This document shows positions 6,852 through 16,189 of a stretch of 64,000 nucleotides of DNA, in pieces (positions within the stretch are counted from its first letter, which is position 1; every line of letters begins with the position of its first letter). The position numbers and the translations under genes are program-made. The notes under the pieces are model-generated. The model saw only the letters and a program-made list of their open reading frames with translations, was not told where the DNA came from and ran no database searches. The stretch is taken from NCBI RefSeq assembly GCF_000482465.1, contig NZ_AXVJ01000062.1:1-64000 (forward strand). The letters are read 5' to 3'. Source of the stretch: Runella limosa DSM 17973. Its GTDB lineage: Bacteria; Bacteroidota; Bacteroidia; Cytophagales; Spirosomataceae.

Positions 6852-8213
6852 TTAGTCTTTGTTGATGGCTAAATAAAGCCTTTTGGCTTCCTCCAGCGCT
6901 TTGAAAATTTTTGTCCGTTCAGCCGATAGCGACTCCATTAAACTTGGTTTTTGGCGAAATAAGCGCAGGGCTTGCCAAAGGTGAGTAAGTCGAGTAAGAC
7001 GATCCCAATACCAAAGCACAAAATAGCCTAAAAAGGGCAACGACACCGCAAAAAGAAGTGTCAACCACGTATTTTTGAATAAAAGCTGGGCAAGGTAAAT
7101 TTCTACGCCGTAAAAAATGGGGAAGAATACGATGCCTACTGTCATCATGATTGGGGCGCGGTAACTGATGTCGGACGAAATTAGGCGAGCAATTTTTGAA
7201 GGCAAAATATACGGTATGTAGTTGGTGATGAGGCCAATTAAATACAAAGGAAGCCCCAGTAAAAGTGTTAAAAGTGTGCTGCTCAGGTGATTATATAACC
7301 GTTTGGTTTGGGTGAAAATTCGGTCAGAAAGGTGAAGCTTTTGAAGCGACTCCAAATAATTTGTCATCCTCACTTGCAGTGATTTTAGTCTGTCAGGATG
7401 CTGCGTTTCAAAGTATCGAACGGCCGTAATTAGCTGTTTAATGAGCCCAAATTCGTCTTTTTTTACTTTTTGGTTGAGTTGAAGCTCATCAAAAAGCTGG
7501 TTTTTGTACAGTTTTTCTACCTGCAATACCAAACTATCCTCTTCGGCATCTTCGGTGATAATGACGGTTTCGGTAAGTCGTTGCTGAATCAAATCGGTTA
7601 GGGTTTCAACGGCTTCAAACGAATCGGGGCGATAACTTTCCTTAAAGTCACGGACGTGAATGGGCTCGCCTACGTTGACAAAAACCTCCGACCGAAAGTG
7701 CGTTGGATCAGAATAATTGAGGCCAATGGGTAAAATTTGAACCCCTAAATTAAACCCGTGCTCGGCTTCGGCACCAAGGGCAATGCGGGCCGTTCCTGTT
7801 TTTATCTCTCGCAAACGCCGCTCAATTTCGCTCGTACCCTCGGGAAAAATTAGAATGGTACCTTTGGTTTCTAAATAATCATAACAGCGCTGAAAAGTTT
7901 GCTTGTTGAGCTCGGCGGGAGAGAGTGAGCTTGCGGCAGTATCTTTTTTGCGATAAACGGGAATCACATGAAAGTACTTAAAAATGGGCCGAGTAAACCG
8001 ATTGAAGATGCTGCCATTGGCAATAAAGGCGACCCGTTGCCTCACCAAGGTAGCGATAATGAGCGGATCCATAAACGTATTTGGGTGGTTTACGGCCAAA
8101 ATGAGCGGTCCTTTCGCCCGATGCAATTTATCAAGTCCATCCACCTGAAACCGTCGAAAAAATACCCTAAGGGCAATTTTGAGGATAAATTTCAATAACG
8201 TGTAAAAAAGCAT
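6852..8213 (-). CDS. PlsC-type acyltransferase with C-terminal membrane extension
   Basis: The first 220 residues form a lysophospholipid acyltransferase domain with block I NHPNTFMDP (the NHx4D catalytic pair), block III FPEGTSE and an Arg/Thr-rich region between. Such enzymes place an acyl chain on a lysophosphatidate-like acceptor at the inner membrane. The other 230 residues add a helical region and four to five hydrophobic segments (for example TLLTLLLGLPLYLIGLI and IMMTVGIVFFPIFYGVEIYL). At 453 residues it is much longer than standard PlsC, so the acceptor may not be lysophosphatidate. It is the third gene of an apparent operon with the S41 peptidase and TetR regulator. Confidence 0.85.
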   Translation of the reverse strand: MLFYTLLKFILKIALRVFFRRFQVDGLDKLHRAKGPLILAVNHPNTFMDPLIIATLVRQRVAFIANGSIFNRFTRPIFKYFHVIPVYRKKDTAASSLSPAELNKQTFQRCYDYLETKGTILIFPEGTSEIERRLREIKTGTARIALGAEAEHGFNLGVQILPIGLNYSDPTHFRSEVFVNVGEPIHVRDFKESYRPDSFEAVETLTDLIQQRLTETVIITEDAEEDSLVLQVEKLYKNQLFDELQLNQKVKKDEFGLIKQLITAVRYFETQHPDRLKSLQVRMTNYLESLQKLHLSDRIFTQTKRLYNHLSSTLLTLLLGLPLYLIGLITNYIPYILPSKIARLISSDISYRAPIMMTVGIVFFPIFYGVEIYLAQLLFKNTWLTLLFAVSLPFLGYFVLWYWDRLTRLTHLWQALRLFRQKPSLMESLSAERTKIFKALEEAKRLYLAINKD

Positions 8214-8259
8214 AAAGGCTAGGGGATTAGTTTTTTGCTCAAAAAAACACTATTCATTT

Positions 8260-8838
8260 CTAGGCACGAATGCCGTCCCAAATCACGCTGAAAGTCATTT
8301 CCCAATCGGCACTTGAAACAGGCTTTTGGGTATAAATTGTTTGTTTAGCGAGTTCATGTAACATGCCCGATACCAACGTTACCAAAAGTTCGGGATTAGC
8401 CTCTTTGATTAAACTTTGGCGTTGCCCTTCGAGTACAAGTTGGTAAATAGGCTGTAACGCTTGGTCTTCTTCTTTGCGGGTTGTATCGTCTTCTTGAAAA
8501 TAAGGCGAACGAAAATATTGTTCTAAAAAAGCACCGTATTCTGGGTTTTGAATGTTGTTTTCCAGAAAATTACGGGCCATTTTTTTGATTTTTATTTTCA
8601 AAGGCTCGTCGCCCGTGAGTTCTTGGGTAAGGTCATTGGTATTTTCGTGCATTAAGTACAAATACAACTCCCGAATCAACTGATTTTTGTCTTCAAAATA
8701 GATATAAACAGTTCCCGTCGCCACCCCTGCTTCTTTCGCTAAATCCGACATTTTGAGGCCAGCCAAGCCCACCCGAGCAATCATCTTTAGGGCCGTTTTT
8801 AGAATCAATTGTACCTTACTTTCGTCTTTGGTTCTCAT
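8260..8838 (-). CDS. TetR-family transcriptional regulator
   Basis: The 192-residue protein has the TetR N-terminal DNA-binding domain: helix 1 VQLILKTALKMIARVG, then the helix-turn-helix KMSDLAKEAGVATGTVYIYF and the YFEDKNQLI cap. The C-terminal helical domain would bind an effector and dimerise. It is 6 bases downstream of the S41 peptidase stop and 46 bases upstream of the acyltransferase, so all three are probably one transcript. A role in controlling the lipid-envelope genes around it is plausible but unproven. Confidence 0.9.
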   Translation of the reverse strand: MRTKDESKVQLILKTALKMIARVGLAGLKMSDLAKEAGVATGTVYIYFEDKNQLIRELYLYLMHENTNDLTQELTGDEPLKIKIKKMARNFLENNIQNPEYGAFLEQYFRSPYFQEDDTTRKEEDQALQPIYQLVLEGQRQSLIKEANPELLVTLVSGMLHELAKQTIYTQKPVSSADWEMTFSVIWDGIRA

Positions 8839-8844
8839 GGCAGC

Positions 8845-10356
8845 TTATTTTTCACTTTTGGAAGCATTGATTAATTCATACGCACGCTCAACGTCCAAAT
8901 CGCGGGCTTTTCTGACATCTTCAAAACGGTATTCAATCGGGAAGTTGGGTTGAACTCCGTGGCCTATGTCGGCGCCTGGAATGTTTAGTACCAACTTAAA
9001 TACGGGAATGCGCACTTTTGCTTGCGTATGCGGCAGGGTCAGGTAGGGAGAAATAAACGCATTGCAGCCGTGGCGCCCGCCGCCTGTTTCGCGGCCTATC
9101 ACTACCGCCCGAGGGTTATACTGTTGAATCATGGAGGGAAATATGGCTGCAGCAGAAAACGACCCGCCATTGGTGAGCAAATACACCTGTCCTTTGAAAC
9201 CATAGCGACGGGTAGGTTTTTGAACGCGCTGGGCAGAACGACTGCTTCGGCGACCGTCAGGAAGTTTTTTTGACCAAAAATAACGCGTAAAAAAGCGTGG
9301 AAATTTGTGCCCGTAATAGTGTTGGTACGAAGGACGAAGGGTGATGGCCGCCGCCGTGTCATAGACAGTATAATCGGAATCGAGGAGGTACGACATCAAA
9401 TTAATGCTCGCGTCTGATTTTCCCCCACCATTGGCCCGCAGGTCAATGATTAAGTGTTTGATATTCTGGGTTTTTAATGCCTTGAAAGAACGGCGATAAA
9501 ATCGGCGATAACGGTCGTCACTAAAGGTGTTGATGTCCAAAATAGCCACTGTACTGTCTTTTTCAGATTGCTTCAATGTGCGCAATTTTGGGTTGGTCTT
9601 GACCATCAACTTGGGCGTTGCTACGGGTGTTTTTGGTGGTTGATTGCTGGTAGGTTTGGCAGGAACGCTGGCTTTTTTTGTGGGTTTGGGTGGTTTATTA
9701 AAACTAAGTTTAAGCCCCCGTTTTTTTCCTAATGAATCTTGTACGGTGATTTCAAATGTTTCTTTATTTCCGTACAAATAGCGATAAAAGCCGCCAAAAT
9801 TGCCGTTGATTACCGTCGTTTTAAACGTTTGATTATAACCGTCGGAAGGAACAAGTTGGCGCATTTTCGCAACAATATCAGCCGCAGGTTGCCCATCAAT
9901 GGAGACCACTTCGGTGCCAACGACCAAGGTAGTGTCGTCCGTTCGATTTTGGAGAATACGAAGCTTGTTTTCAACGTAATACAACCCCAAAGGAAACTCT
10001 TTTGGTTTGTTTTTTTTGATGTATTTTGAATACCCTTTCGACGGATAAATGTCGGTATGACCACAACGGATGTACGAAAAGATGGGGTTGACCGTGCGCC
10101 GAAATTCCAGCTCCGTCATGGGATGGTCGAGCAACTTTTCGGTTTGTTCAAAAACCCAACGAATAGAATCAGGGGAGGTGTAACGATAAATACCTGGGTG
10201 AGATTCTTCCAAAGCATGGCGCATGAGCTTAAAATCTTGCTTGATTTGTTCGACACTGTAGGTAGTGTCAGGAACGTATTGGCGGCTACACGAACTGAGC
10301 AGAAGAAAAATACCAAACAGGAAGGTGGAGGGTACAAATTGTTTTTTTGGGGTCAT
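8845..10356 (-). CDS. S41-family peptidase lipoprotein
   Basis: The N-terminus is a lipoprotein signal (FLFGIFLLLSSC, Cys23) followed by a helical lead and a PDZ-like stretch around TTLVVGTEVVSIDGQPAADI. The catalytic core has GHTDIYPS, the S41 strand LIIDLRANGGGKSDASI, the nucleophile Ser in TNGGSFSAAAIFPS, and RETGGGRHG. A Pro/Lys-rich linker (about residues 210-260, PAKPTSNQPPKTPVATPK) separates the PDZ-like part from the core. It is a tail-specific-protease relative, probably in the periplasm and anchored to a membrane. First gene of the run with TetR and acyltransferase. The substrate cannot be read from sequence. Confidence 0.88.
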   Translation of the reverse strand: MTPKKQFVPSTFLFGIFLLLSSCSRQYVPDTTYSVEQIKQDFKLMRHALEESHPGIYRYTSPDSIRWVFEQTEKLLDHPMTELEFRRTVNPIFSYIRCGHTDIYPSKGYSKYIKKNKPKEFPLGLYYVENKLRILQNRTDDTTLVVGTEVVSIDGQPAADIVAKMRQLVPSDGYNQTFKTTVINGNFGGFYRYLYGNKETFEITVQDSLGKKRGLKLSFNKPPKPTKKASVPAKPTSNQPPKTPVATPKLMVKTNPKLRTLKQSEKDSTVAILDINTFSDDRYRRFYRRSFKALKTQNIKHLIIDLRANGGGKSDASINLMSYLLDSDYTVYDTAAAITLRPSYQHYYGHKFPRFFTRYFWSKKLPDGRRSSRSAQRVQKPTRRYGFKGQVYLLTNGGSFSAAAIFPSMIQQYNPRAVVIGRETGGGRHGCNAFISPYLTLPHTQAKVRIPVFKLVLNIPGADIGHGVQPNFPIEYRFEDVRKARDLDVERAYELINASKSEK

Positions 10357-10473
10357 GATTGATTGTAATATTCATTGACTGCTTTACAAAAAAATACATA
10401 AATTGCTTGAAAACAAAAAACCTAGACACTCGGTTTGATTTCTCATAAACCATAAATAAAAACGTATAAGGCT

Positions 10474-10947
10474 ATGGCACGTCCTAATCTCGACCTCATT
10501 GTCGCTCTTCGTCGAACGGCTCGTAAGATTGAACAAGGCTCTCCGTACCAATGGGGACACATGGGGAGCTGTAATTGTGGAAATTTAGCGCAAGAAATTA
10601 CGAAGCTTACCAAAGCCGAAATTCATGCCCATGCCCTAGCCAACGGCAGGGGAGATTGGAATGAACAATTGAATGAATATTGCCCTACGAGCGGGCTACC
10701 GATGGATTTGCTCATCAATGAGATGATAGACGCAGGTTTGGATTCGGACGATTTGAAGCATTTAGAACGACTTTCGGACCGACGAATTTTGAATCGTTTG
10801 CCCGAAAACAAACGCCATTTGCGTCATAATTATCGCGATGACGTGGTGCTGTATATTTCGGAATGGGCAAATATGCTGGAGGAACAACTTTTGAGTACCA
10901 TAAAACTTCCTCAATTTACTTGGGAAACGGAAGCCGTTTATGTTTAG
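10474..10947 (+). CDS. conserved-looking hypothetical protein
   Basis: The 157-residue soluble protein has no signal peptide or membrane segment. Notable is a Cys/Gly/His-rich start (YQWGHMGSCNCGNLAQEI) followed by helices with several acidic residues (INEMIDAGLDSDDLKHLERL) and a Tyr-containing C-terminal helix. CNCG with nearby His residues could bind a metal, but no family was recognised. It stands alone, facing away from the S41 operon, and ends at a strong bidirectional terminator. Confidence 0.7.
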   Translation: MARPNLDLIVALRRTARKIEQGSPYQWGHMGSCNCGNLAQEITKLTKAEIHAHALANGRGDWNEQLNEYCPTSGLPMDLLINEMIDAGLDSDDLKHLERLSDRRILNRLPENKRHLRHNYRDDVVLYISEWANMLEEQLLSTIKLPQFTWETEAVYV

Positions 10948-10958
10948 TAAAATAAAAA

Positions 10959-10989
10959 AAGGCAAACCAAAACTAGCTTGGTTTGCCTT
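10959..10989. terminator. bidirectional terminator
   Basis: A perfect 12-bp stem (AAGGCAAACCAA paired with TTGGTTTGCCTT) around a 7-base loop, with an A-run before and AT-rich sequence after, lies between the convergent genes ending at 10947 and 11011. It serves both strands. Confidence 0.85.
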
Positions 10990-11010
10990 AACATAAAATA
11001 GAAACAGTGG

Positions 11011-12513
11011 TTATTTCTTATCCCACCACACTTTAGAGGTATATGAGTTGCCGTTGGCAAGACGCTTAACGGCTTCGTCATAATTGGTTTTGTTTAGCAA
11101 AGTCTCACGCGACGAATAAATGGCTCGGCGTGGAATTTGGCCGTTGGTCGAGCCCAAATTTGGCCCTGCTTTTAAGGCAGGATAACCCATTCTACGCCAT
11201 TCGATAAAAGCTTCGTACGAACGACCAAATAGCTGAATCCATTTTTGGGTACCGATTTTTTCCAACTTTTCGTCTTTACTCAAACCCGTAAATGAGAGTT
11301 CCTTTTGAAAATCAGCAGGTACTGTGGTGATATTGTATGGGTTTTGCGCCAAAGCAGCCCTTACCCCATCCTGATAAAACTTCTCCGCTTGGTCAGGCGT
11401 CGCACCCCAGCTTTCGAGGGCCGCTTCTGCTTTGTAAAAACAAACATCTGAGTACGACATGGCCAAACATGCAATGGCGGGACTGTAAGCTTTGTTGAAA
11501 AATGTGGTTTGTGAGGCAGTTGAATAGTCATCTTTGATGATGGTTTTCAAAAGCTCATCCGTAAGGGCCACACCAATACCTTTATAGGCAGGTGCGCCAG
11601 CCTTCACCGAATTGACCGTGGGTTGCACAAGGCGAGCAAGGCGCGGGTCTTTAGAGTTTACCAATTGCGCTACCAAGGGGGCGGCCAAGTATTTGAGGTC
11701 GGGGCTACCCGCCAGCCAATGGTTCAATACTGGGTGTACGTTGGCGTTGGTAGCGTCGTTAAACGTTGGTACGGCTGCATTGTCGGTATTGCTTTCAAGT
11801 AGGGGTTGACTCATGGCCTCGGTAACGGTTTTTTGAGCCAAAGCCGCGTCTGCGTAACGGATACGCATCCCAAGGCGCAACTTGAGTGAGTTGCCGTATT
11901 TTTTCCACTGCGTAATATTGCCTTTGAAATAATAGTCAGCTGTCCCGTAGCTATCGTCGGTAGGCGTAATTTGAGAGAGCGCAGCGTCCAAGTCTTGTAT
12001 CAACTTTTTATAAATAGCATCTTGCGTATCAAACTTGGGTTGATTATTGACTGCATCTACGCCCAAGGCAGTTTCGGAGAAAGGAACGTCGCCAAACAAA
12101 TCTGTCAAACGTTGCCAAATCGAAATCTCTACAATCCTTGCAATGGCTAGTTTGGTACGTGCTTTGGGGTCATTTTCGCGCCCTTTGAGCAATTGAGTTC
12201 TGATTTGTGAAATATTCCGAATCAAGGCATAATGGTCATTCCAAAGGTTATCATCGGTTTGTTGGATGTACCTAGAACTCGAAATAAGCACGCCACCTGC
12301 CCAGTGCTGTATCCACGAGCCAAATTGGTTATTGGGGTATTCGTAGCCTTCCGAAAAGGCCGCATCTTTTTGAGCTTTGGACAAAATAAGTCCTGGGTCG
12401 ATGGTGGAGAGGGTGGTGGGAGGCGTATTGATTTTTTCAAAATCTTCGGTACAGCCTTGCGCTACAAAAAGCGCCCCTACCATCACAAGCGATTTGATTT
12501 TTATAGATTTCAT
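11011..12513 (-). CDS. SusD-like outer-membrane lipoprotein (SusD-like_2 type)
   Basis: The 500-residue protein has a lipoprotein signal ending in VAQGC (Cys21) and reads as a SusD/RagB homologue of the PF12771 type: helical TPR-like scaffold with NQFGSWIQHWAGG near the start, IVEISIWQRLTDLFGDVPFSE, YFKGNITQWKKYGNSLKLRLGMRI, and a C-terminal FIEWRRMGYPALK block. It would sit on the cell surface as the lid of the TonB-dependent transporter encoded 30 bases upstream, capturing a glycan or other nutrient. Last gene of the sigma-FecR-SusC-SusD run. The absence of glycoside hydrolases in this locus leaves the substrate open. Confidence 0.92.
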   Translation of the reverse strand: MKSIKIKSLVMVGALFVAQGCTEDFEKINTPPTTLSTIDPGLILSKAQKDAAFSEGYEYPNNQFGSWIQHWAGGVLISSSRYIQQTDDNLWNDHYALIRNISQIRTQLLKGRENDPKARTKLAIARIVEISIWQRLTDLFGDVPFSETALGVDAVNNQPKFDTQDAIYKKLIQDLDAALSQITPTDDSYGTADYYFKGNITQWKKYGNSLKLRLGMRIRYADAALAQKTVTEAMSQPLLESNTDNAAVPTFNDATNANVHPVLNHWLAGSPDLKYLAAPLVAQLVNSKDPRLARLVQPTVNSVKAGAPAYKGIGVALTDELLKTIIKDDYSTASQTTFFNKAYSPAIACLAMSYSDVCFYKAEAALESWGATPDQAEKFYQDGVRAALAQNPYNITTVPADFQKELSFTGLSKDEKLEKIGTQKWIQLFGRSYEAFIEWRRMGYPALKAGPNLGSTNGQIPRRAIYSSRETLLNKTNYDEAVKRLANGNSYTSKVWWDKK

Positions 12514-12543
12514 GAGTTGAAAGTCGTTAGAGGAAAGTGGTGG

Positions 12544-15500
12544 TTAGAGTTCTAAATTCAAGCTAAAGCCAAAATAACGTAACAATGGCAACGAGGTGGA
12601 CTCAAGACCTAGCGACGAATTGTTGACGTTGAACGACGAGGCTTCGGGGGCGTAGCCGTCGGTTTTGCGTTGTAAGTAGAACAAATTGCGTCCGTAAACT
12701 CCCGCACGAATGTTGCGGAAAGGCGTTTTGCTGATGATTTTAGACGGCAATTGATAGTTGAACGTAAGTTCTCTGAACATGATATAACTGGCGTCGTTGA
12801 GCATTTCTTCCGACACAACGTTGTCTTTGTCAGGAGCAATGACGTTCCAGTAGTCTTGGGCTCTTACTTGTTTGGTATTGGCTTGGCCTGTGCTTGTCCA
12901 AGTACCGTCAGCATTTTTTTGTGCCACCACACCATCCGCTACGTATGAGCCATCGCGCCCAGGAAGGGTCTTTTTGTTGGTTCCGAATACCAATTCTTCC
13001 CGCAAACTTTGTGAAAATATTTTTCCACCTTGGCTTACGTCCATCAAGCCAGACAAGCTGAAGCCTTTGTAGCGGAAGGTATTGTTAAAACCACCAATCC
13101 AGTTGGGTAACGCGCTGCCAATTTCGTACAACGACTTCGCATTGGTTTTGAGCGGTAAACCCGTCGTTGGGTCAATCAAACGGTTGCCTTTGTCGTCGCG
13201 CAGCCATTGAAAACCGTTACCGATGATGGTTCCGAATGGCTTGCCTGGGGTAGCGATAACTTGTACGTTGCGGTCGTCGCCCAACAAGAAAGTCGAAACT
13301 CCCTCGGCCAATTCAACGACTTGGTTGCGGTTGCGAGAGAAGTTGAAAGTGGCATCCCACGAGAAGCCTGTTTCGGTCCGCACGGGCGTACCTGTAATGG
13401 ACAATTCAATGCCGTGGTTACGAATTTCGCCCGCGTTGATGCGGCGTGACGTGAAAGTACTCGACGGAGGCAATGGAATATTGAGAATTTGGTTTTTGGT
13501 ACTTGCATCGTAGTATGCAAACGTCAATCCCAAACGGTTTTTGAAAAAACGTGCTTCAAGCCCCAATTCAAGCGACGTTGTTAGCTCGTTTTTGAGGTTA
13601 GGGTCTGGAATAATTGAGGTAAACGACCCCAAAGGCTGCCCGCCGTGTGGTGTTTGGTCGAGCGCATAGTTCCCCGTCAACTGGTACGGGCTTCCTGAAC
13701 TTCCCGCTTGTGCCCACGAGGCACGAACTTTTAAGAAGCTGAGGGTCGAGTTTTGGAGATTTAAGGCATCGGTTACGACCAAACTACCGCTGACAGCAGG
13801 GTAGAAAAAGGAGTTGTTGGCGGGAGAAAGTGTAGAAGACCAGTCGTTTCGTGCTGAGAAATCAACAAACAAATAGTCCCGAAAACCTACCGAACCTGCG
13901 GCATAAACGGAATTGATGGATGATTCTGAGAGGTTGAAAACGTAGGAATTGATGAGGGTGTTGTTGATGGAATACAAATTAGGCGCAATAAACTCCGTAC
14001 CCGTATTTCCTGTGGTACGGGCGTAAAATTTCTGGTGGTTGGCACCGAGGTTGAGCGACAATGAAAAATCTTTTGACAACTCAGGCGTCAACGACAGCAA
14101 TACGTCGCTGTTGTCTTCGCGAACGCGCGTCACTTCTTCGATAATATCCCCGTTGCGATTTTGGCTTTGGTAAGTGCCTTTTTCGCGGTAGCGAAGGCGC
14201 TGGTCAGTATAAAAGTCGGTACCTGTTTTGGCAGTCAAACGAATCCAGTCATTAAACTGATAACTCAATTTTATCAAACCAATCAAACGCTGACGGTCGT
14301 CGGAGTTGCGGGTATGGTCGCGCGTCCAATAAGGGTTGGCCGTTGAAGAGTTGGTGGCGTACGTTTTTTCCAAACCAATAAACGGGGTGGTGCCGTAGCC
14401 TAGTTGTTTGCTTACATCTTCCGCCGTCCAGGTCGAGTTTTCCAAAATGCTCATCGGAATGGAGCGCGGTTGGCTGATCCAAAGATAGGCAGGGTTGTCG
14501 GCGGCATCCGAAACCGTCGGGCGATTGTTGCCCCGTTGACCGATGTAATTGGCTTTTACGTCAAGGTCAAGCTTGGGAGTAAGTTTGGCCATTGTACGGA
14601 GGCTAATGTTATTACGGTTGAGGGTATTTCCTGGGGTATAACCGTCGATTTTGGTATTTCCAAACGATAAGCGATAGTTGACATTGTCGTTTCCACCTTC
14701 AAGGCTAATGTTATTGGCCATCTGTCTTTCTTTGTTGAAAAACGTTTGGAAAGTGTTGGGTTGAGGGGTTAGGCTCAATACATTTCCCCATTGGTCTTCG
14801 TACTGTTGTCCTTCCATTTTTGCTCCCCAACTGGCACGGGTAAAGCGGTCGCGTCCGCCACTCATTTTGGGAATGCCTTGAATATTAGCGGCTTTTGCGG
14901 CTGCCCACGTGTAAATTTTGCCATCGTTGCCACGGAAATGGGTAAATGTTCCGTCAAGTCCTTGGCCGTATTCATCTTGAAAATCAGGCAAAACTAGCGC
15001 GTCTCCAATCGAATAATCAATGCCGTATTTGATGCCTACACCCTTGCGTGATTTGCCCGATTTGGTCGTAATCAAGATGACCCCGTTGCTTCCGCGCTGA
15101 CCGTATAGGGCGGCGGCGTTTGGCCCTTTCAACACCGACATGCTTTCAATGTCTTCTGGATTGATGTTTGAAATACCATCGCCGTAGTCGATTCCTCCCC
15201 AGCGGCTTGGTGAATTTACGTTGCTGTTATCCATCGGAATCCCGTCGATGACGTACAAAGGCTGGCTATTTCCCACCAATGAGTTGGCACCGCGAATCAC
15301 GACCCGCGACGAACCGCCTGCCCCGTTGCCTGCGCGCGTCACTTGTACACCCGCAATTTTCCCTGCCAATGAGGTAGCTACGTTGGCTTCTTTGGCTTGA
15401 GCAAGGCTTTCTCCGTTGATTTCCTGAATCGAATAACCCAAGGCGCGTTTGTCGCGTTTGATACCCAAAGCCGTGACAACCACCTCACCGAGGGTTTGGG

Positions 15501-16143
15501 TGTCTTCGTTTAAAACAAGGTTGATTTCTGTCTGATTGCCAACCACCATTTCTTTCTTGATGTAGCCAACAAACGAGAAAACCAGGGTTTCGGACGGTTG
15601 GGCGACGAGGCTATATTTCCCTTCGCCGTTGGTAGAAGTTCCGCGATTGGTTCCTTTGACCAATACACTTACCCCCGCCAAAATTTCCCCTTTGGCATCG
15701 GTGATGGTTCCCGTGATAGGTTGTTCAACCGCGAAGGGTTCATGGCTAGCGGACGCTTTTTTCTCGACGGGTTGAGGTAAGGTCTCTTGCTTTAAAATAA
15801 CTTGTTTTCCCGCCACTTCGTACGAAACTTGCAGCGGACTAAGCAGCGATTCAAGTACTTTGCTGAGGGGTTCGTTAACGGCATTTAGGTTGACCTTGCG
15901 CTCCGACTTAATGAGGCTAGGGCTGTACAAAAACTTGACCGATGTAAGCTTTTCGATTTTTGTTAAAACCGATTTTACCGATTGTTCGTCGGCTTTAAGG
16001 GTAATGCGTTGCTGAAGCAACTCTTGGGCGAATGTTTCGCGGGCGTAAGATACGCCAATCAGCAATACTGACAGTAGGAGCAGGGTACAGGTTACACAAA
16101 CCGTCCGCATCGCCAAACTGCGTAGTCGTAAAGGATTTCTCAT
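12544..16143 (-). CDS. SusC/RagA TonB-dependent transporter with STN domain
   Basis: The chosen start at 16143 gives 1199 residues and a signal segment (LLLLSVLLIGVSYA); an earlier ATG at 16230 would run into the FecR gene. Order: secretin/TonB short N-terminal domain (about 40-95, VKSVLTKIEKLTSVKFLYS), carboxypeptidase-like repeat (ITGTITDAKGEILAGVSV), TonB box region, plug (GKIAGVQVTRAGN, LYVIDGIPMDN, VLKGPNAAALYGQRGSNG) and a beta-barrel ending in FGFSLNLEL. The STN domain marks a transducer-type receptor that signals to the FecR protein encoded 46 bases upstream. Active uptake across the outer membrane with its SusD partner. Confidence 0.95.
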   Translation of the reverse strand: MRNPLRLRSLAMRTVCVTCTLLLLSVLLIGVSYARETFAQELLQQRITLKADEQSVKSVLTKIEKLTSVKFLYSPSLIKSERKVNLNAVNEPLSKVLESLLSPLQVSYEVAGKQVILKQETLPQPVEKKASASHEPFAVEQPITGTITDAKGEILAGVSVLVKGTNRGTSTNGEGKYSLVAQPSETLVFSFVGYIKKEMVVGNQTEINLVLNEDTQTLGEVVVTALGIKRDKRALGYSIQEINGESLAQAKEANVATSLAGKIAGVQVTRAGNGAGGSSRVVIRGANSLVGNSQPLYVIDGIPMDNSNVNSPSRWGGIDYGDGISNINPEDIESMSVLKGPNAAALYGQRGSNGVILITTKSGKSRKGVGIKYGIDYSIGDALVLPDFQDEYGQGLDGTFTHFRGNDGKIYTWAAAKAANIQGIPKMSGGRDRFTRASWGAKMEGQQYEDQWGNVLSLTPQPNTFQTFFNKERQMANNISLEGGNDNVNYRLSFGNTKIDGYTPGNTLNRNNISLRTMAKLTPKLDLDVKANYIGQRGNNRPTVSDAADNPAYLWISQPRSIPMSILENSTWTAEDVSKQLGYGTTPFIGLEKTYATNSSTANPYWTRDHTRNSDDRQRLIGLIKLSYQFNDWIRLTAKTGTDFYTDQRLRYREKGTYQSQNRNGDIIEEVTRVREDNSDVLLSLTPELSKDFSLSLNLGANHQKFYARTTGNTGTEFIAPNLYSINNTLINSYVFNLSESSINSVYAAGSVGFRDYLFVDFSARNDWSSTLSPANNSFFYPAVSGSLVVTDALNLQNSTLSFLKVRASWAQAGSSGSPYQLTGNYALDQTPHGGQPLGSFTSIIPDPNLKNELTTSLELGLEARFFKNRLGLTFAYYDASTKNQILNIPLPPSSTFTSRRINAGEIRNHGIELSITGTPVRTETGFSWDATFNFSRNRNQVVELAEGVSTFLLGDDRNVQVIATPGKPFGTIIGNGFQWLRDDKGNRLIDPTTGLPLKTNAKSLYEIGSALPNWIGGFNNTFRYKGFSLSGLMDVSQGGKIFSQSLREELVFGTNKKTLPGRDGSYVADGVVAQKNADGTWTSTGQANTKQVRAQDYWNVIAPDKDNVVSEEMLNDASYIMFRELTFNYQLPSKIISKTPFRNIRAGVYGRNLFYLQRKTDGYAPEASSFNVNNSSLGLESTSLPLLRYFGFSLNLEL

Positions 16144-16189
16144 AGAAGAGGGATGATTAGGTATTAAAAAATGAATATAAAGAGTGGAA